Below are positions 12,213 through 24,413 of a DNA stretch of 64,000 nucleotides, piece by piece. Every line of letters starts with the position of its first letter. Within the stretch, counting starts at the first letter, position 1. The notes under the pieces are model-generated. The model made no database searches and had not been told where the DNA came from. It saw nothing but the letters and a program-made list of their open reading frames with translations. The stretch is taken from contig OX246741.1 in the NCBI GenBank assembly GCA_945910005.1, positions 12,538,890-12,602,889 of the forward strand, in the 5' to 3' direction. The position numbers and the translations under genes were made by a program. Source of the stretch: Isoperla grammatica (taxonomy: Eukaryota > Arthropoda > Insecta > Plecoptera > Perlodidae).

Positions 12213-14005
12213 ACACCTACGTGTATTTCAACACGAATATCATGCAAGATTCAGAAATTATATTTTGTATTACATCGGCTGCTTCAACACTCTCAACTTA
12301 TTCATTCTGTCTTATCTCAGATAAGAACCTCACTCTTCTGTCGCTTTGATAAGAGTCCTACGCCGGCTTGCCTCTGCCATCCATTAGTGAAATTCCTTAT
12401 CTGAGGGGCTGCATTCCATTCCGTTGGTCGGTCTGAATGGCGACGAGTGCTGTTGTTCGAAACAACCGCCCAAATGGCACGCGACGGCCACTACGACCCC
12501 AACCAATCAGCGACGCCCCTACTCTAGCGACATCTACCACGATAACGCTGAACTAAACTAGTTCACTAAGTCGTCAACAGATAGCAGCAACACGATTAAA
12601 AACCATACAGCAGCGCGCATGGTGTGAAAACTTGTCCCTACTGCCGGTGGAACCGCCTTAAGTGTTTAGTTCCTCGTTTAATATGACGCAATGGGCACAT
12701 ATAATGGAGTTCGTGTGCAACAAGTGTCAACGAAAGCAGAGTTTCGTGAACAGTATAAATATGAAGGTTATACAAATTACAGTACTTGTAAATTGATAAC
12801 GAAATGAAGCGAAATGAAGCGAAATGAAGCAAATTAGCCATGCAACACTCCTCTTCCCCTCAACTGATTCGCATGCAAACGCGGCACTCGAAACGAAGCG
12901 TGCAATATACGCTGACGCAACTCGTCACATTCATTCATTGTTAGTATTGCCTGGAACTACTTACTAATGCCGAACCAAAGAGAAAATGATGTTTGCATTG
13001 ATTATATTATAACAATCGAGTTTTAAATACAAAGCACTGTCTGTTTAATGGAAATCCGTTTTGGCACCGAGTTGTACCGACAACACAAAGCTAGGCCATA
13101 AACTGAACATATGTCGACATCCAGGTCAAACAAACATCATCTCAATCATCCGTATTTACGGAAACACCTATCCTAAATACACCAACATATTACACAAACT
13201 TTGCCCCAGAAAGATACGGTTATAGTCGTCCTAAAACAACTATTCGTACGTTTATGAAATAGCCGAGTCTAATTATACAAAACTACTTCCCTAATTTCTA
13301 ATATCCACAAGAAACAGTTCCAGTAGTGATCATTTTAGACGATAGATGTAAGCGGAAGTTCGCCTTTATACGAATGTATGAAAGAACGCCAGACACCTGT
13401 TGATTTTCGTTGATGAAACGGGCACAGCTAAGTTACAGTAGAAAGGATGCGAGCGAGGTTAGGTTAGCAGGAGAATAAGAGTGGGGAACTTGGTCATCTT
13501 ACTGAAGTATAGCTCGGATGAGAGATACGGATTCAGGAAACAGCTCTGTTGTTCATTATAATTTACATCATCTTCTTTAATTCATCATCATACGAAACGG
13601 GGCCATGCAATAAGATTAGATCTTGGGAAAAGAAAACATTTGTCGGAGATAACTTGGAAGCTAGACGTCCGATGGCCTTGTACGTCTTAATTGTCTTAGA
13701 GCAGAGTGCAACACAAACTAACAAACATGGATGTATTTTAGTGCATGGTTGTGTGGAAGGGACCGAGAGGGCCGGTAAGGATTACACTTCTTTCTGCCAC
13801 TATTCCATCAAATAAATAAATACAAAAATTTAAAAAAAAAATTGTAAAAAAAAAAAAAAATACATACATACATACTCATTATGTGTTAGCAATGTTATAT
13901 TATATTTATCATGCAAAATCTTTGATATCAAAGTTACTGTGTCCCCTTATATTAGCATTAGAATAAAAAATAAATTGAACTCGCTTCTAGATATAGCCTA
14001 TAGGT
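12213..14005. other. Non-coding stretch, no gene recognised
   Basis: Nothing coding recognised. CCAATCAGCGACG at about 12503-12515 resembles the CCAAT core of MITEs elsewhere in the window, but no matching arm was found. A GAAATGAAGC triplet repeat lies at about 12801-12830 and a poly-A tract at about 13830-13860. Confidence 0.5.
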
Positions 14006-14212
14006 GACAAACTGTAAGAATGACGGCACCCTCCTTATACCCACCACTGCTACCCGACCCCCCTCAACTCCATGAAACAACAAACTGATCAACTGAAACA
14101 AACTGATTTTCAGTTACGCATTTCACTTTGTTAGGTTGTCACAGAGTTGAGGGGGATCGGGTAGCTGCCTGTAGTAGGGATATGGAGGGGGCCGTCATTC
14201 TTACAGTTTCTC
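14006..14212. repeat. Palindromic MITE, about 205 bp
   Basis: AAACTGTAAGAATGACGGC near 14010 faces GCCGTCATTCTTACAGTTT ending near 14210. The inner parts also pair (CTACCCGACCCCCCTCAACTC with GAGTTGAGGGGGATCGGGTAG). It has no coding capacity. A small TATGGTG minisatellite follows at about 14268-14312. Confidence 0.8.
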
Positions 14213-16065
14213 AACTTTAACTGATTGACAACCGAACTCGGTGCCTATAGTCATGAGTGCAGTTACATATGGTGTATGGTGTATGGTCTATGGTGTATGG
14301 ACATGGTGTATACACTCATCGACATGCTTCACATTACGTTACGTCCGTACAACAGGTTATGGATAACATATCTTTGAAACACAGGTTTTGACGGAATGTG
14401 TCATACTTTCTATAAAATACATTGATTACAAAGCTCATTATCAAATACTTACAGCAACTATGAGATAGCGGTATAGCAATTGCATTATTTCTAAAAATAC
14501 ATTTAATAAAATACTTTCCTAAAAAAACTGTTGTAAACACGTAAATTATCACTACAAGGTCATCCATATTATTATCCCACGTTTTTCAACTTCCTGTTAA
14601 CTATAGACAAGTACAACTCTTATTACGTACGTAATTGTCCTGTAACTATTACTACCGTATCACGCAAAGATGTGTGCGTGCACGGAGGAAACGTGAGGCG
14701 CGAAGGTCCACCCACATAAAGTGCGTATGGCAATACACGCACACGGCAGAACCTTGCGCGTGCCGTATATTAGGATGTAGCACGCACGCACGTAGGCCTA
14801 CGCACTTACCAGTACATGTCCATGAAGGTACGCATTACATTACTACATTGTTTACGTTTTGCCGATATCCGGTGTTCCGAGACGTGAAACAATGGATGCA
14901 CTTTTTAGATACATTGCGATTCTTAGAAGCCTATTTACGTATTTAAATCACTACCAGGAGGGTGTAACAAATGACTAGGAGACAGTGGACGGTTGGACCT
15001 CTTTATATGGGCTACATAATTTCTTAAACAGTTAACAACAGTAAAACAATAACAAACACAGTAAACCAGTAACAGTAAAAGGCTCATTTTCATCTAATAT
15101 TGTTGATACTAGAAGAAACGCATTTACAAAGCCAAAGATCGATAATTAGGCCCGAGGTCTACTTGATCTTCACTAGTAACTAGTAGTAATAAGTAGTAAG
15201 TAGTAAGTATAGCGTTCAGCCATCGCGGCACTTCGAGCTTTCTCCGCAAGATGGGCGGAGATCAAGTATAAGCATTGGTAATAATGTGCTGTTCATTATT
15301 TCTAAAGACATATTTTAACTTTAAATGACAATGTGGTTAAAAGGCTGGTTTTCTTTCAACGGCGGTGGTAACGAACATATTTCTTAACAGGGACATGGTT
15401 GAACCAATTACTTTCTTATGGAGGACCCTCCCCCCTTCTCAATGCGACCGCTGTAAGAGCAGATAGGTAAGATTTATTGCGCCGATATATAGGCCTATAG
15501 CTATTTGTTTCTTACGACTTCAATGTGTTCCTAGGACATTATGCCTCCGCGTTTGTGGTAAGAGTCACTTTGTATTTGTCATAGCAGTGAAGTAGATAAC
15601 TCTCCAGCATTCCGTGCATTGCATTTGCAGACATTAAACAACCATGATTATATTAATTGCATTCAGTTAGCAGCATTCGTCTATACATCTAACAAGTATT
15701 CAATAACAACTGTCAAATGCCAAGCACGGCTTTTGATTGGTGGTTGTTAAGGTGAAACAAGTTACTTATGGAATTAGTATAGTTATTAGATGCCTGCATA
15801 ATACCTGTTTTTGGTCGCAGGTATCAATTAGGCATTATCGTAGAAAGAACTGATTTGCTAACCCGTTTTCATCGTCTAGAGAGGCGGAAAAAGATGTTCA
15901 TATTATAATATGTCATGCATGATTCATGAATAATTAACGTCCTTGTTGGACATCAATGGAAGAGTGGCTGGATGACTCAGATACGCTTATATACTAACAC
16001 ATTTTAAATAATATATGAGACAATTATATAAATATAGTATAGACAATATAAAAATATATTCGCCG
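14213..16065. other. Non-coding stretch with a possible MITE at 15153-15265
   Basis: No gene recognised. GAGGTCTACTTGATCTTCAC near 15153 faces GGGCGGAGATCAAGTATAA near 15252, so a short inverted-repeat element is possible. The same GTCTACTTGATCTCCG motif recurs at about 27168 and 53905. Confidence 0.45.
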
Positions 16066-16210
16066 TACAACATCTTCGGTAATGCTTCCGTCACGGGTGG
16101 GTGAGCGGCAGCCAACCAGCGGCCGTGACTAATCCAAATACCTGCTCGGCTTGGCCGAGACCGTAAACACGTCATTGATTGATGACGAAAGCATTACCGA
16201 AGTTGTTGTA
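16066..16210. repeat. MITE family A, copy 1 (145 bp)
   Basis: The termini TACAACATCTTCGGTAATGCTT and AAGCATTACCGAAGTTGTTGTA form an inverted repeat. The core contains GGCAGCCAACCAGCGGCCGTGAC and GACCGTAAACACGTCATTGAT. A copy of the same length lies in reverse orientation at 18262-18406, which confirms a mobile family. Confidence 0.85.
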
Positions 16211-16504
16211 AGAGAACTATATAATATAGATTCTTTTCCACTGGCCCTTTCATGCACGCTGTTGCAACGAAAATCAACAGATTCCTGGCGTTTGTTCACA
16301 CATTTGTAAATGCCTTCCGCTTAGAGTGCACAAACTTCATTAGTCACAGCCGCTCTGTTAGGAATTTCCTTATATCCAACTCAAGGTTGTAAATAATTCC
16401 GAATGAACCCGTTTGGACCTGTTTTATGTAGATAAGTAGAACATTAAAGTTGGTACTATTGGAATCGGCTGTTTTGTAACCAGACTAATAATAATTTTTC
16501 ATAG

Positions 16505-16765
16505 GAATACCCGTTATAGGGTGCACACCAGCTTTACCTGATGAGCCCCTCTTCAGGTGACTAACTAGGTTATTAGGGTGTTTGGATAGCTGGGGAGGAA
16601 TATCCGAGGGCTGTTAGTATGACTCAATCCCAGCATTCGCCTTCACGACTGAGGAAAACCTCGGAAAAAACCTTCAGTCAGGACTGCCGGTGGCCGGAAT
16701 CGAACCGGTGACCTCCCGAATTAAAGTCTCGCGCGTCTTACCGCTGAGCCACCTCTATCGGTGTA
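16505..16765 (-). repeat. tRNA-derived SINE with intact A and B boxes
   Basis: On the minus strand a tRNA-like head has an A box (TGGCTCAGCGG, complement at 16741-16751) and a perfect B box (GGTTCGATTCC, complement at 16696-16706). It is followed by a body containing GGTTTTTTCCGAGGTTTTCC. This head-plus-body design is typical of SINEs, and the AACCTCGGAAAA body motif resembles SINEs I associate with arthropods. It is not a functional tRNA as far as I can fold it. Confidence 0.65.
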
Positions 16766-18261
16766 AGCAGACTATAACTTACGTTGGTTGGGGCAAAACC
16801 GCGTAAGTCGTTTGAGTGAAAGTGTACTCTCCATTTTGGATTCGTTAGTAAGTCTTCTCCAATGACGTCGTTTGTATCGTGCATCATCAACCCTCCCTAA
16901 TGGATAAGCGACGTAGAAAGCACCGAGACTGTCTTCCATTTGCCCCTCCCAATCTATGTTCAGTCTCCGGGGTTCAGTTGTGTGTTTAATACTTCGGGAA
17001 TGCAAAACTATAACTAATGATCGTTGATTTTGTACGCCTTCATTTAAATTTAAATACTCCCCACACGCCCCTTCGTTAATTGCACAAAAAGTTGTTTTTT
17101 ATTTCGAACCGACGTTCTTTTCAAAGGAACATTTTGTGCTTCTTACTAAAAAAAAAGAGAGAACGCCATTTTCAATTACTTTGTGACAAAAGCATTGGGT
17201 ATACTATTGAGAGGGCCCTGTCATTGAGGGTGGACAAACAATCTGTTGCTAAGGCAACTCCATTGTTTTACCAATACAAACATGTCAGCGATTTTTATCC
17301 AAACACATAATTTTAACTTTTAAGTCTTGTGTTTACGTTTTCGACGAAATTCATTTCTTGTTAATTATTGTTGAAATATAACAATTCACTACAGTTTACC
17401 GTACATAGCCTCAACTCGACAGATGTCATTGAAAAGCCAATGCCATCTGTTGTTAAACACAGTCAAGTCATATATCCACCTGTAGCGACTTTGTTTAGAT
17501 GATTCCATCTACCTAGATACTTACGAGCATTCGGCAGTAGGAGTTTTACAGATGTGTTGGCGGTTGGCCGTCAACCAATTACTCTTAAACTAATAGTAGG
17601 AGTATCATAAATATTTATCTACTTGTAGAGGGATGTTATATCTATGCATGATGTTAAGTTCATTTGTCATTTTCACATTATTTTATCTACACCTTTTTGC
17701 ACTACATTTTATGAACATCTTCGACGAAAGTAATTTATTTGTATAATTCAAACGTGAGTATATTATTTTTGAGCAGGCTTGTTACAAATGTACTTAATAC
17801 CATGCGTAGATATGACACCCCTCTGCAAGAAGGTACATTTTTACAATAATCCTATTATTTGTTTAAGAGAAATTAGTTGACTAAAAACGTCAAAACTTCT
17901 TCCGAGCGCTCTTCAGTAGCTAGTGTAGACATATTGGGGCTGTCTGTATATCTACGGTGTCTCGAGTGTTATCGGAAGTGCGGGAGTATTCATTGAGCGC
18001 GGCGCGGCCATGTAGACCTCTGAATGTGTGCCAAGACCATTAGAACATCTTCAGTTCGGGCATTGAAGGTTCAATCTAGACGGAATGGGCGACTTCCTAG
18101 TATCAAGTGATGTCACAATAGGGGCTCGTTTGAACCCGTCGTGGCGAATTGACGGTGACGGGGTCGCGCTTGACGATGATAATCATTGCGTGTAGACACG
18201 TAACGTGGAGTTTGTCATAGAGTGAGCCGGTATTTGTGTGTTGGCGCTTTTAAAGTCGCCG
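16766..18261. other. Non-coding stretch with a dispersed repeat at 17203-17275
   Basis: No gene recognised. ATTGAGAGGGCCCTGTCATTG followed by GGACAAACAATCTGTTGCT and GGCAACTCCATTGTT belongs to a dispersed family also present at about 44257-44375 and 53985-54080. Confidence 0.5.
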
Positions 18262-18406
18262 TACAACAACTTCGGTAATGCTTTCGTCTTCAATCAATGA
18301 CGTGTTTACGGTCTCGGCCAACCCGAGCAGGTATTTGAATTAGCCACGGTCGCTGGTTGGCTGCAGCTCACCCACTCGTGACGGAAGCATTACCCAAGTT
18401 GTTGTA
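18262..18406. repeat. MITE family A, copy 2 (145 bp, opposite orientation)
   Basis: TACAACAACTTCGGTAATGC at the left faces GCATTACCCAAGTTGTTGTA at the right. The interior is the reverse complement of the copy at 16066-16210, including the GTTTACGGTCTCGGCC and GGTTGGCTGC blocks. The left flank TAAAGTCGCC resembles the end of the family B element at 22369. Confidence 0.85.
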
Positions 18407-20121
18407 CGACAACTATATCTGCGTTCGTATAAATGATGATGGTTTTGTCACGTGTGGCTCGATCGTTGGTTTCTTCCTGCTTCTAATCCAATCCTGCACA
18501 GGGACTGCTTGCTACCTTACCGTGGTGGACAGGTTTGTGTTCTTTGGTGATTTCGAGAGCTATGCGGGCGGAAGCGTATGCTTCTGGTATAGGGTCACCG
18601 GACAGGTCAAGGGGAAAAAGCCGGACGAAAGGCAGTCCACGTCCTCCTACTTGCTCCACGTCCTCCTACTTGCTCCACGTCCTCCTACTTGTCCCTTTCC
18701 TCCAATCACCCTCCGACGTCATATGATCTATCATTGTCGAGTATACGTTGTTAAATACCAAATAATCATTCACTGTCCGATCCCGCTTTTGTAAAAAAGC
18801 TTAATTGTTACTGTTTTTTTTTTTTTTTTTTTTTTACTTCTGGGTTTGATTTTGATCCACCAATTGACACATATAAACGGTGACTATGGAGCTGTCATAG
18901 CAACAATGTACACTATAAATTATATAATGGCCCCCCACTGACAATGAATACTAATTTATTTATTTATCGTACTCATTTACTGCATCGAATCGGACTGTGT
19001 CCAAATAAAAACTGTCACCTTTATTACTTAATGTACCCTTCAATGCTAGTACTTGAATTTTAAACTGAAGGTCCTTTGAATTTACTTTCTATGCATCTTT
19101 AAACCTTGAGCTAACAATATTAATACCTTTCCAATTAGTGTGTTGTGTATTTGGGTCCCTGGAGACCGTGACATCTTATTGAAGATATTCTTCGACGTTG
19201 TTTCCAATGTTGTATAACTTGCGTATCTACCGAAGGTACACTGCAAAACCTTGCAAGCTTTATCGCATAGACATTTTGTTAGTAGGTATACATTCATTGT
19301 GGATACACTATTTTTAAAACATTAACACTCATCTGATTATCTTCCGTTTAGGACACGAGTGTTTTATTTTGTGTGCGTCACAACTTATTTATAAGTGCTT
19401 GGAAAGCCGGTATACTGGCACGTGGCCTACTCCTGTTGTGTCGAAATGGATCAAGCGATTTCTTAGCCCAGCTCTTCGTAAGAATGGGTTTTGTTAGAAA
19501 AAGGCAACTCAATACGATCTTGGATCCCTCTAATCAACTTTATAAAGGCACTATATTATCTCAGTCGCATCAATTTTCGCATGTGTAAATCACATGTTAT
19601 TCGTAGGGTGATGAATCGTAGAAGAAAATAATAGCGTACGCAATACAAAAATAAAACAATTAAAAAAATGTATATAATAAATAATACATTTCTCGAAATA
19701 AAATGTGGTCTAAAACGTGAAGATTCAAATGTGTAATATAGTCGCTTGTTACCAGTGTTTTTAATCAAAGTTTACATCGTCAATTACCTGCATTTAGGTA
19801 CTAACCCCATGACCTGACTTGGATGCCTACCTACCCTTGTAGCTGGACGATAGACTGACAGACGCACTGAGACTAAAGGGAGTGAATTCCGGATTTTTTT
19901 TTTTTTTTTAATATGCATCTTCAATAGGCGATTTGTTGGCCGAGTTAATATCAGCTGTTCGACCTTCAGGGGTCAAAACTCAGCGACAGCCGGTTCCATT
20001 GTCGTCACTGCGAGTCGATGCAAGTCACGGCACCTTGGACTGTGCGGAAGTTCTTCCGAACAACTTCCTTATCTTTGCAATCAGCTGTTATCGAAGGAAC
20101 CCAACCAGGCTGGACGAGTAA
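18407..20121. other. Non-coding stretch with a 19-bp minisatellite and SINE remnant
   Basis: GTCCTCCTACTTGCTCCAC repeats 2.7 times at about 18641-18691. A poly-T tract lies at 18814-18835. At about 18870-18971 the block AACGGTGACTATGGAGCTGTCATAGCAACA, ending in (TTTA)n, matches the SINE-like body in the second DYNLT intron. No gene recognised. Confidence 0.5.
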
Positions 20122-20280
20122 TGGTACGTTTACAGCTACGCGTTGCGAGCGAAGCGAGGGCGCGAGCTCCAATCAGCGGCCGAGTTTCAAGCAAAGAAGT
20201 TAATAGTTTCACGCAAACTCGGCCACTGATTGGAGCTCGCGCCTTCGCTTCGCTCGCAACGCGTAGCTGTAAACGTACCA
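20122..20280. repeat. MITE family C with TAA target duplication
   Basis: A 159-bp palindrome with arms of about 65 bp: TGGTACGTTTACAGCTACGCG at the left and its complement at the right. It is flanked on both sides by TAA (20119-20121 and 20281-20283). CTCCAATCAGCGGCCGAG and CTCGGCCACTGATTGGAG sit symmetrically inside. A TAA duplication fits the PIF/Harbinger group. Apparent reading frames on both strands are a by-product of the palindrome. Confidence 0.85.
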
Positions 20281-20407
20281 TAAGGGCGTTGGCTCACTTG
20301 AAAAATAATTTTGCCTTATGATAGCAAAGTAGTTATAACAAAGAAACATTATAATAATTTCTTTACGGGATTACACTTTTTTGTTTACTTTATGACAATT
20401 GGTGTTC

Positions 20408-20866
20408 CGCAGGGTGGGTGAACATACTTTTTTCATACTTTTCATACTTCGTTTCAGGTGAATGAGTATTAAAACCGCCCAAAATCAATGTTTTTTATTA
20501 TATCATGAGAACGCTTCCAAATATTGAAAAAGTGATTCTGATCCTGTCTTTGGGTTTCTATCAGCTAAACAATGGTTTGAAAAACATTCACAGTTTGTTA
20601 TCGTTACGATTGGTATTTTATTTGTAATTTAATAATTCATTATTACCAAAGAAATAAAATAACTATTGTAAAAAACAGATATTTTTTAAAACGTTTTAAA
20701 CACATTGTGTAGCTGATACAAAACCAAAGGCAGGATCAGAATCACTTTTTCAATATCTGTAGGCCTAAGCGTTCTTACGGTATAATAAAAAAACAAACAT
20801 AAATTTTGCTCGGTTTTAATACCCATTCCCGTTCAATAAGTGCAGTAGTGTGGGTGAAGTTGGTGT
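20408..20866. repeat. Inverted-repeat element with arms of about 180 bp
   Basis: GAGTATTAAAACCG and ATATTGAAAAAGTGATTCTGATCCTG on the left (20466-20550) face CAGGATCAGAATCACTTTTTCAATAT and CGGTTTTAATACCCATTC on the right (20732-20830). The loop is AT-rich. Ends are ragged and no target duplication was seen. Confidence 0.7.
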
Positions 20867-22368
20867 AAGTAAGTGGGTCTATAGTACACGTTTTTGCTCA
20901 CAGCAAATGACTTTCAACGTTCCATTTTTAGTATATTACAATGACGACTATACAATTTTATTCGTTTTATAATGTAGAAATATAACTCGCTTATACGGCT
21001 TGGACGGTGGATCCGTCACAACTGCGAGGCAAGTATAATATATCGCAGGTAATGTACGGTACGACTGGAAATCAATTCTCTTAATTAATGAAGTTCGTAG
21101 CGGCAAACTTTGTTTCACGTTGTTTGTCCAATTGTGGTCAGTAGTAATCACATTGCTAACGAGACGCCTCCAAGCACTATATTCATCCCCTCTGTACCAG
21201 TGCCTGGCGGTAATCGTTTTGTTAAATTGGTATAAATGGAAACAATGAAATAAAATGACGCGTAATAAATGGTTTGTATAATGGTCCCTCACTGAAAAAC
21301 ATTAGACGATTTTCAAAATAGACCTTTTCTAGATGGCCATTTATAGATTTTTGTCTAGATGTATTAGTTAATTCCATAACGACGAAACAGGTGTCTGCAT
21401 TTGGGAAAACGCATACACTTCAGTAATATCTAAAACAATTCAAAATTAATTAATTTGATGTATTATTGAATATTTACGATTTCAATCAAACTATACGTGC
21501 ATTATATTTTGTCTTTTTTTTTACTTGTTTCATATTGGTTAGGCTGTCACTTACGTTATTAAAATACAAACTACCCGTAAGCAATATCCGCTTTATTAGC
21601 TCCTTGCATTGAACACGCCCCTTTCTTGGAGTATCATTCCAAGCTGTCAGTCCAAGTTCTCCTCGTGGCTCCGCCTCTCGCTCGTAAAGGTTAATGTAGC
21701 TCGTGCTACAGAATTATAACCCTCGGGTTCAGTTAATGGCCTAGGTTAAGTACCCCTGTGATTAGCGCACTAAACGCCATCATAGTTTAATAGCATCTTA
21801 TAAATGAATCGAATGCTTGACTCGATTCCCTGGCTAAGGTTGGGGCGACGTTGTACAATTCAGTCAGTCGTTATAAACAAATGTGGTATTTAAAAACGTT
21901 TAGATCTATATAATGTCGACCTAACTTGCGTAACCTCCTATTTATAACGTTAAAATTGCTTAAAATTGTCATAAACGTTTAACTAAAATATGTCACCCTA
22001 GAGAATTTCGAGTTCCTTCTTGTGATTAGTTCATTTTATCCATTAAATATTTACGGTTTTTAAATTAACGTACCTACTTAACGTTTGTAAGTTGAATTGT
22101 TGCAACACACCTTTCAAATTAAACGAGTTAATTTGGAAAGCGGAAATATTAATTTATTGGAACAGAAAAACATTTGTAAAAAAGAGCATTGAATTCTCTA
22201 GGGGATGATATAGATATGTGGGTTTACTTTTTGACAATTTTTTAAGCAATTTTAGACGACAGAAGTCAGTTCCGCAGTGTAGTTCAACATCATGCAAAGT
22301 CGCCGTTTAATGCTTAATGCTAATGCGATGGTTTAATATTACGAGCTACAACATGTTTCATTCCATAC
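20867..22368. other. Non-coding stretch, nothing recognised
   Basis: No gene, tRNA or clear repeat seen. Confidence 0.5.
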
Positions 22369-22526
22369 GTAAAGTCGCTCCACAGCAACTTTGGTGCTGG
22401 TGACGTCACAGATGGGCGTGTCGGAGCCAATCAGCGGGCGGCTTTCACCAATACTCGCATTTGGTTGGCCAAGCCTCAATCATCTGTGACGTCAGCAATG
22501 CCAAAGTTGCTGTGGTGCGACTTTAC
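22369..22526. repeat. MITE family B (158 bp)
   Basis: GTAAAGTCGCTCCACAGCAA at the left faces the near-complement TTGCTGTGGTGCGACTTTAC at the right. Inside, GGTGACGTCACAGATG faces CATCTGTGACGTCAGC, with GAGCCAATCAGCGG near the centre. TA flanks the AAGTCGC terminus on both sides. A partial relative, GTAAAGTCGCCCCGACG, begins near 22811. Poly-C runs follow at about 22592-22628. Confidence 0.85.
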
Positions 22527-22863
22527 CTCTAGTAGTTATTGAACGCAGAACCTCGAGATCAAATAATATTTGTCGTTGCTGTGGTTGTTGTCCCCCCCCC
22601 CCCTCATCCCCCCCATCCCCCCCCCCCCTTTGTGAAATGCCCCCGGCTAACTCGAACCCAACCGCGCACAAGAATCGGGTAATGAGTCGTGAATTTCTAG
22701 TGAATCAATTTGGTCCTCTTGTTCCTCCTCAATTAAACTTGATAATGGAATCTCACTAAACGGTGCGAGTCACGTGCGCGGGTTTCCGCCCTGACATATT
22801 ATAACGCATTGTAAAGTCGCCCCGACGTTACTAGTCTCGTGCTTACGTCATCACAGAATCCAA

Positions 22864-23177
22864 TAGGGCACTAGCAACACCAAAAGACAACAATGAAACA
22901 AATGAATTGAATCGATGGACAAACAACAAGCTGTCAAAAGTAAATTTCTTCTGATTTAGGAAAACAAAACAAAAAACAAACAAATACACAAACAAAACTT
23001 TCACTTAGTCGTTGTCTATCATTGAAGTTTTAAATGGCGAGCAGTTACTATTGCTGTACTTGTTTTTATTTCTATAGTTGCAATTTTACTATTTTGACAG
23101 CTGATTGTTTGTCCATCAGTTTAATTCATTTCTTCCATTGTTGTTCCCTGATGTGACGTCAGTTGCGGGTTCCCTAT
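22864..23177. repeat. MITE family H, copy 2
   Basis: Same family as 9265-9577. The AACACCAAAAGACAACAATG arm faces CCATTGTTGTTCCC, and the core ATGGCGAGCAGTTACTATTG is shared. Left and right termini (TAGGGCAC / TTCCCTA) are less symmetric than in copy 1, so it is probably older. Confidence 0.75.
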
Positions 23178-24189
23178 AGTGCCAACTTAATTTTAATAGT
23201 ACTCCATACTTGAAACCGCTTCATTACAGATATTTCACGACCTTTCGTTGAATACCTGGAAATTCTTAACACAGCGGGCGTGACTAAGATGAGGCTTGTG
23301 CAGTGTGCACTCTACTCTACTGCCTTTCAGAATGTGTGAAAGAACATCAGGAATCTGCTGATTTTTGTTGAAACAGCGTGACAAGGATCAGTTAAGGATC
23401 ACTGAAGTTCGTTTGAGACGTAAACGTTGGTATTGTAGCCTTTTTCGTAGAACTACTACAGGCATATAGCCAAAAGCGTTGAAGTTTCATATACTGGATT
23501 GCATATGTACTGGATATACTTGCACGTTAATTCTGATGGCTTCTTTCCCTCAATCTTAACGGGGAAAAGAATATTACGTTTTTAAAACAAGAACAAATGA
23601 AAATTTAAGTCAAATATTGAGCTCGGCAACTGTTTCCATTCAATGTTTGCGATCATAATAAATTCGAAACTCGTCGATCGATCTCGAATAATTAAAGATG
23701 AAATTGAAGCGTCTGCCGAGAAACTTTTCCGTTGAGTGTGCGCCGCAAAGGCTTGTCTCTCTCTCTCTTTTCTGAGACACAGAACGGTTGTAAGTAAGTA
23801 AAGTCCATGACGTATGACTGACTGTACAGCGCGTTATTCCCCGAACATGAGCCCAATTACGTGTACGCGGAAACTGCCAATTAAATTGCACTGGCCGTTC
23901 TCCGTATGTATACCTCACACAGAACTCTCACAAGAACTCTGAATAATTTTGTGATTTTGCTAAGTATATGTTTACTCTACAGGTCACTGACGCGTTTTGA
24001 TATTTGTTTTCAATTAATTATTTATTGACTTACAATGATTCACCAAGGCATTGTTTACGTTAGGTGTCCTACACCGGACTTCTTTACCTACAGCCCACAC
24101 GAACGTCGTCGCCACGACCAGTCACCCCCCCCCCCCCCCCACGCGGCGCCCACCTCCCAGCCCTTCTATAACCACCAAACCACTACAAC
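23178..24189. other. Non-coding stretch
   Basis: No gene recognised. It contains a poly-C run at about 24125-24140. Confidence 0.5.
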
Positions 24190-24413
24190 CATTGAGTTTT
24201 TATTAGTGTAGGGTAGATGCTCAGCGCCCATTGGCGACTGTCTCTTCAAAAATCTCCCGCGGACGCTAGAAGTACGGGGGAGAGCCGCTAGATGCCGCCA
24301 CAGTTACCCATTGATTAGCACGTGCTGTTGTGGCGGCACCTAACGGCTCTCCCCCGTACTTCTAGCGTCCGTGGGAGATTTTGGGCATCTACCCTACACT
24401 AATAAACTCAATG
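24190..24413. repeat. MITE family E with 7-bp target duplication
   Basis: A 224-bp palindrome. CATTGAGTTTTTATTAGTGT faces ACACTAATAAACTCAATG, and CTAGAAGTACGGGGGAGAGCCG is mirrored in the right arm. It is flanked by CTACAAC on both sides (24183-24189 and 24414-24420), a likely target-site duplication. Confidence 0.85.

Noticed and set aside
16680..16760. Possible minus-strand tRNA gene
   Set aside because: A and B boxes are good, but the anticodon stem does not form and a SINE-type body is attached.
20081..20321. Mirror-image reading frames on both strands with the same peptide
   Set aside because: They are a by-product of the MITE palindrome at 20122-20280, not genes.
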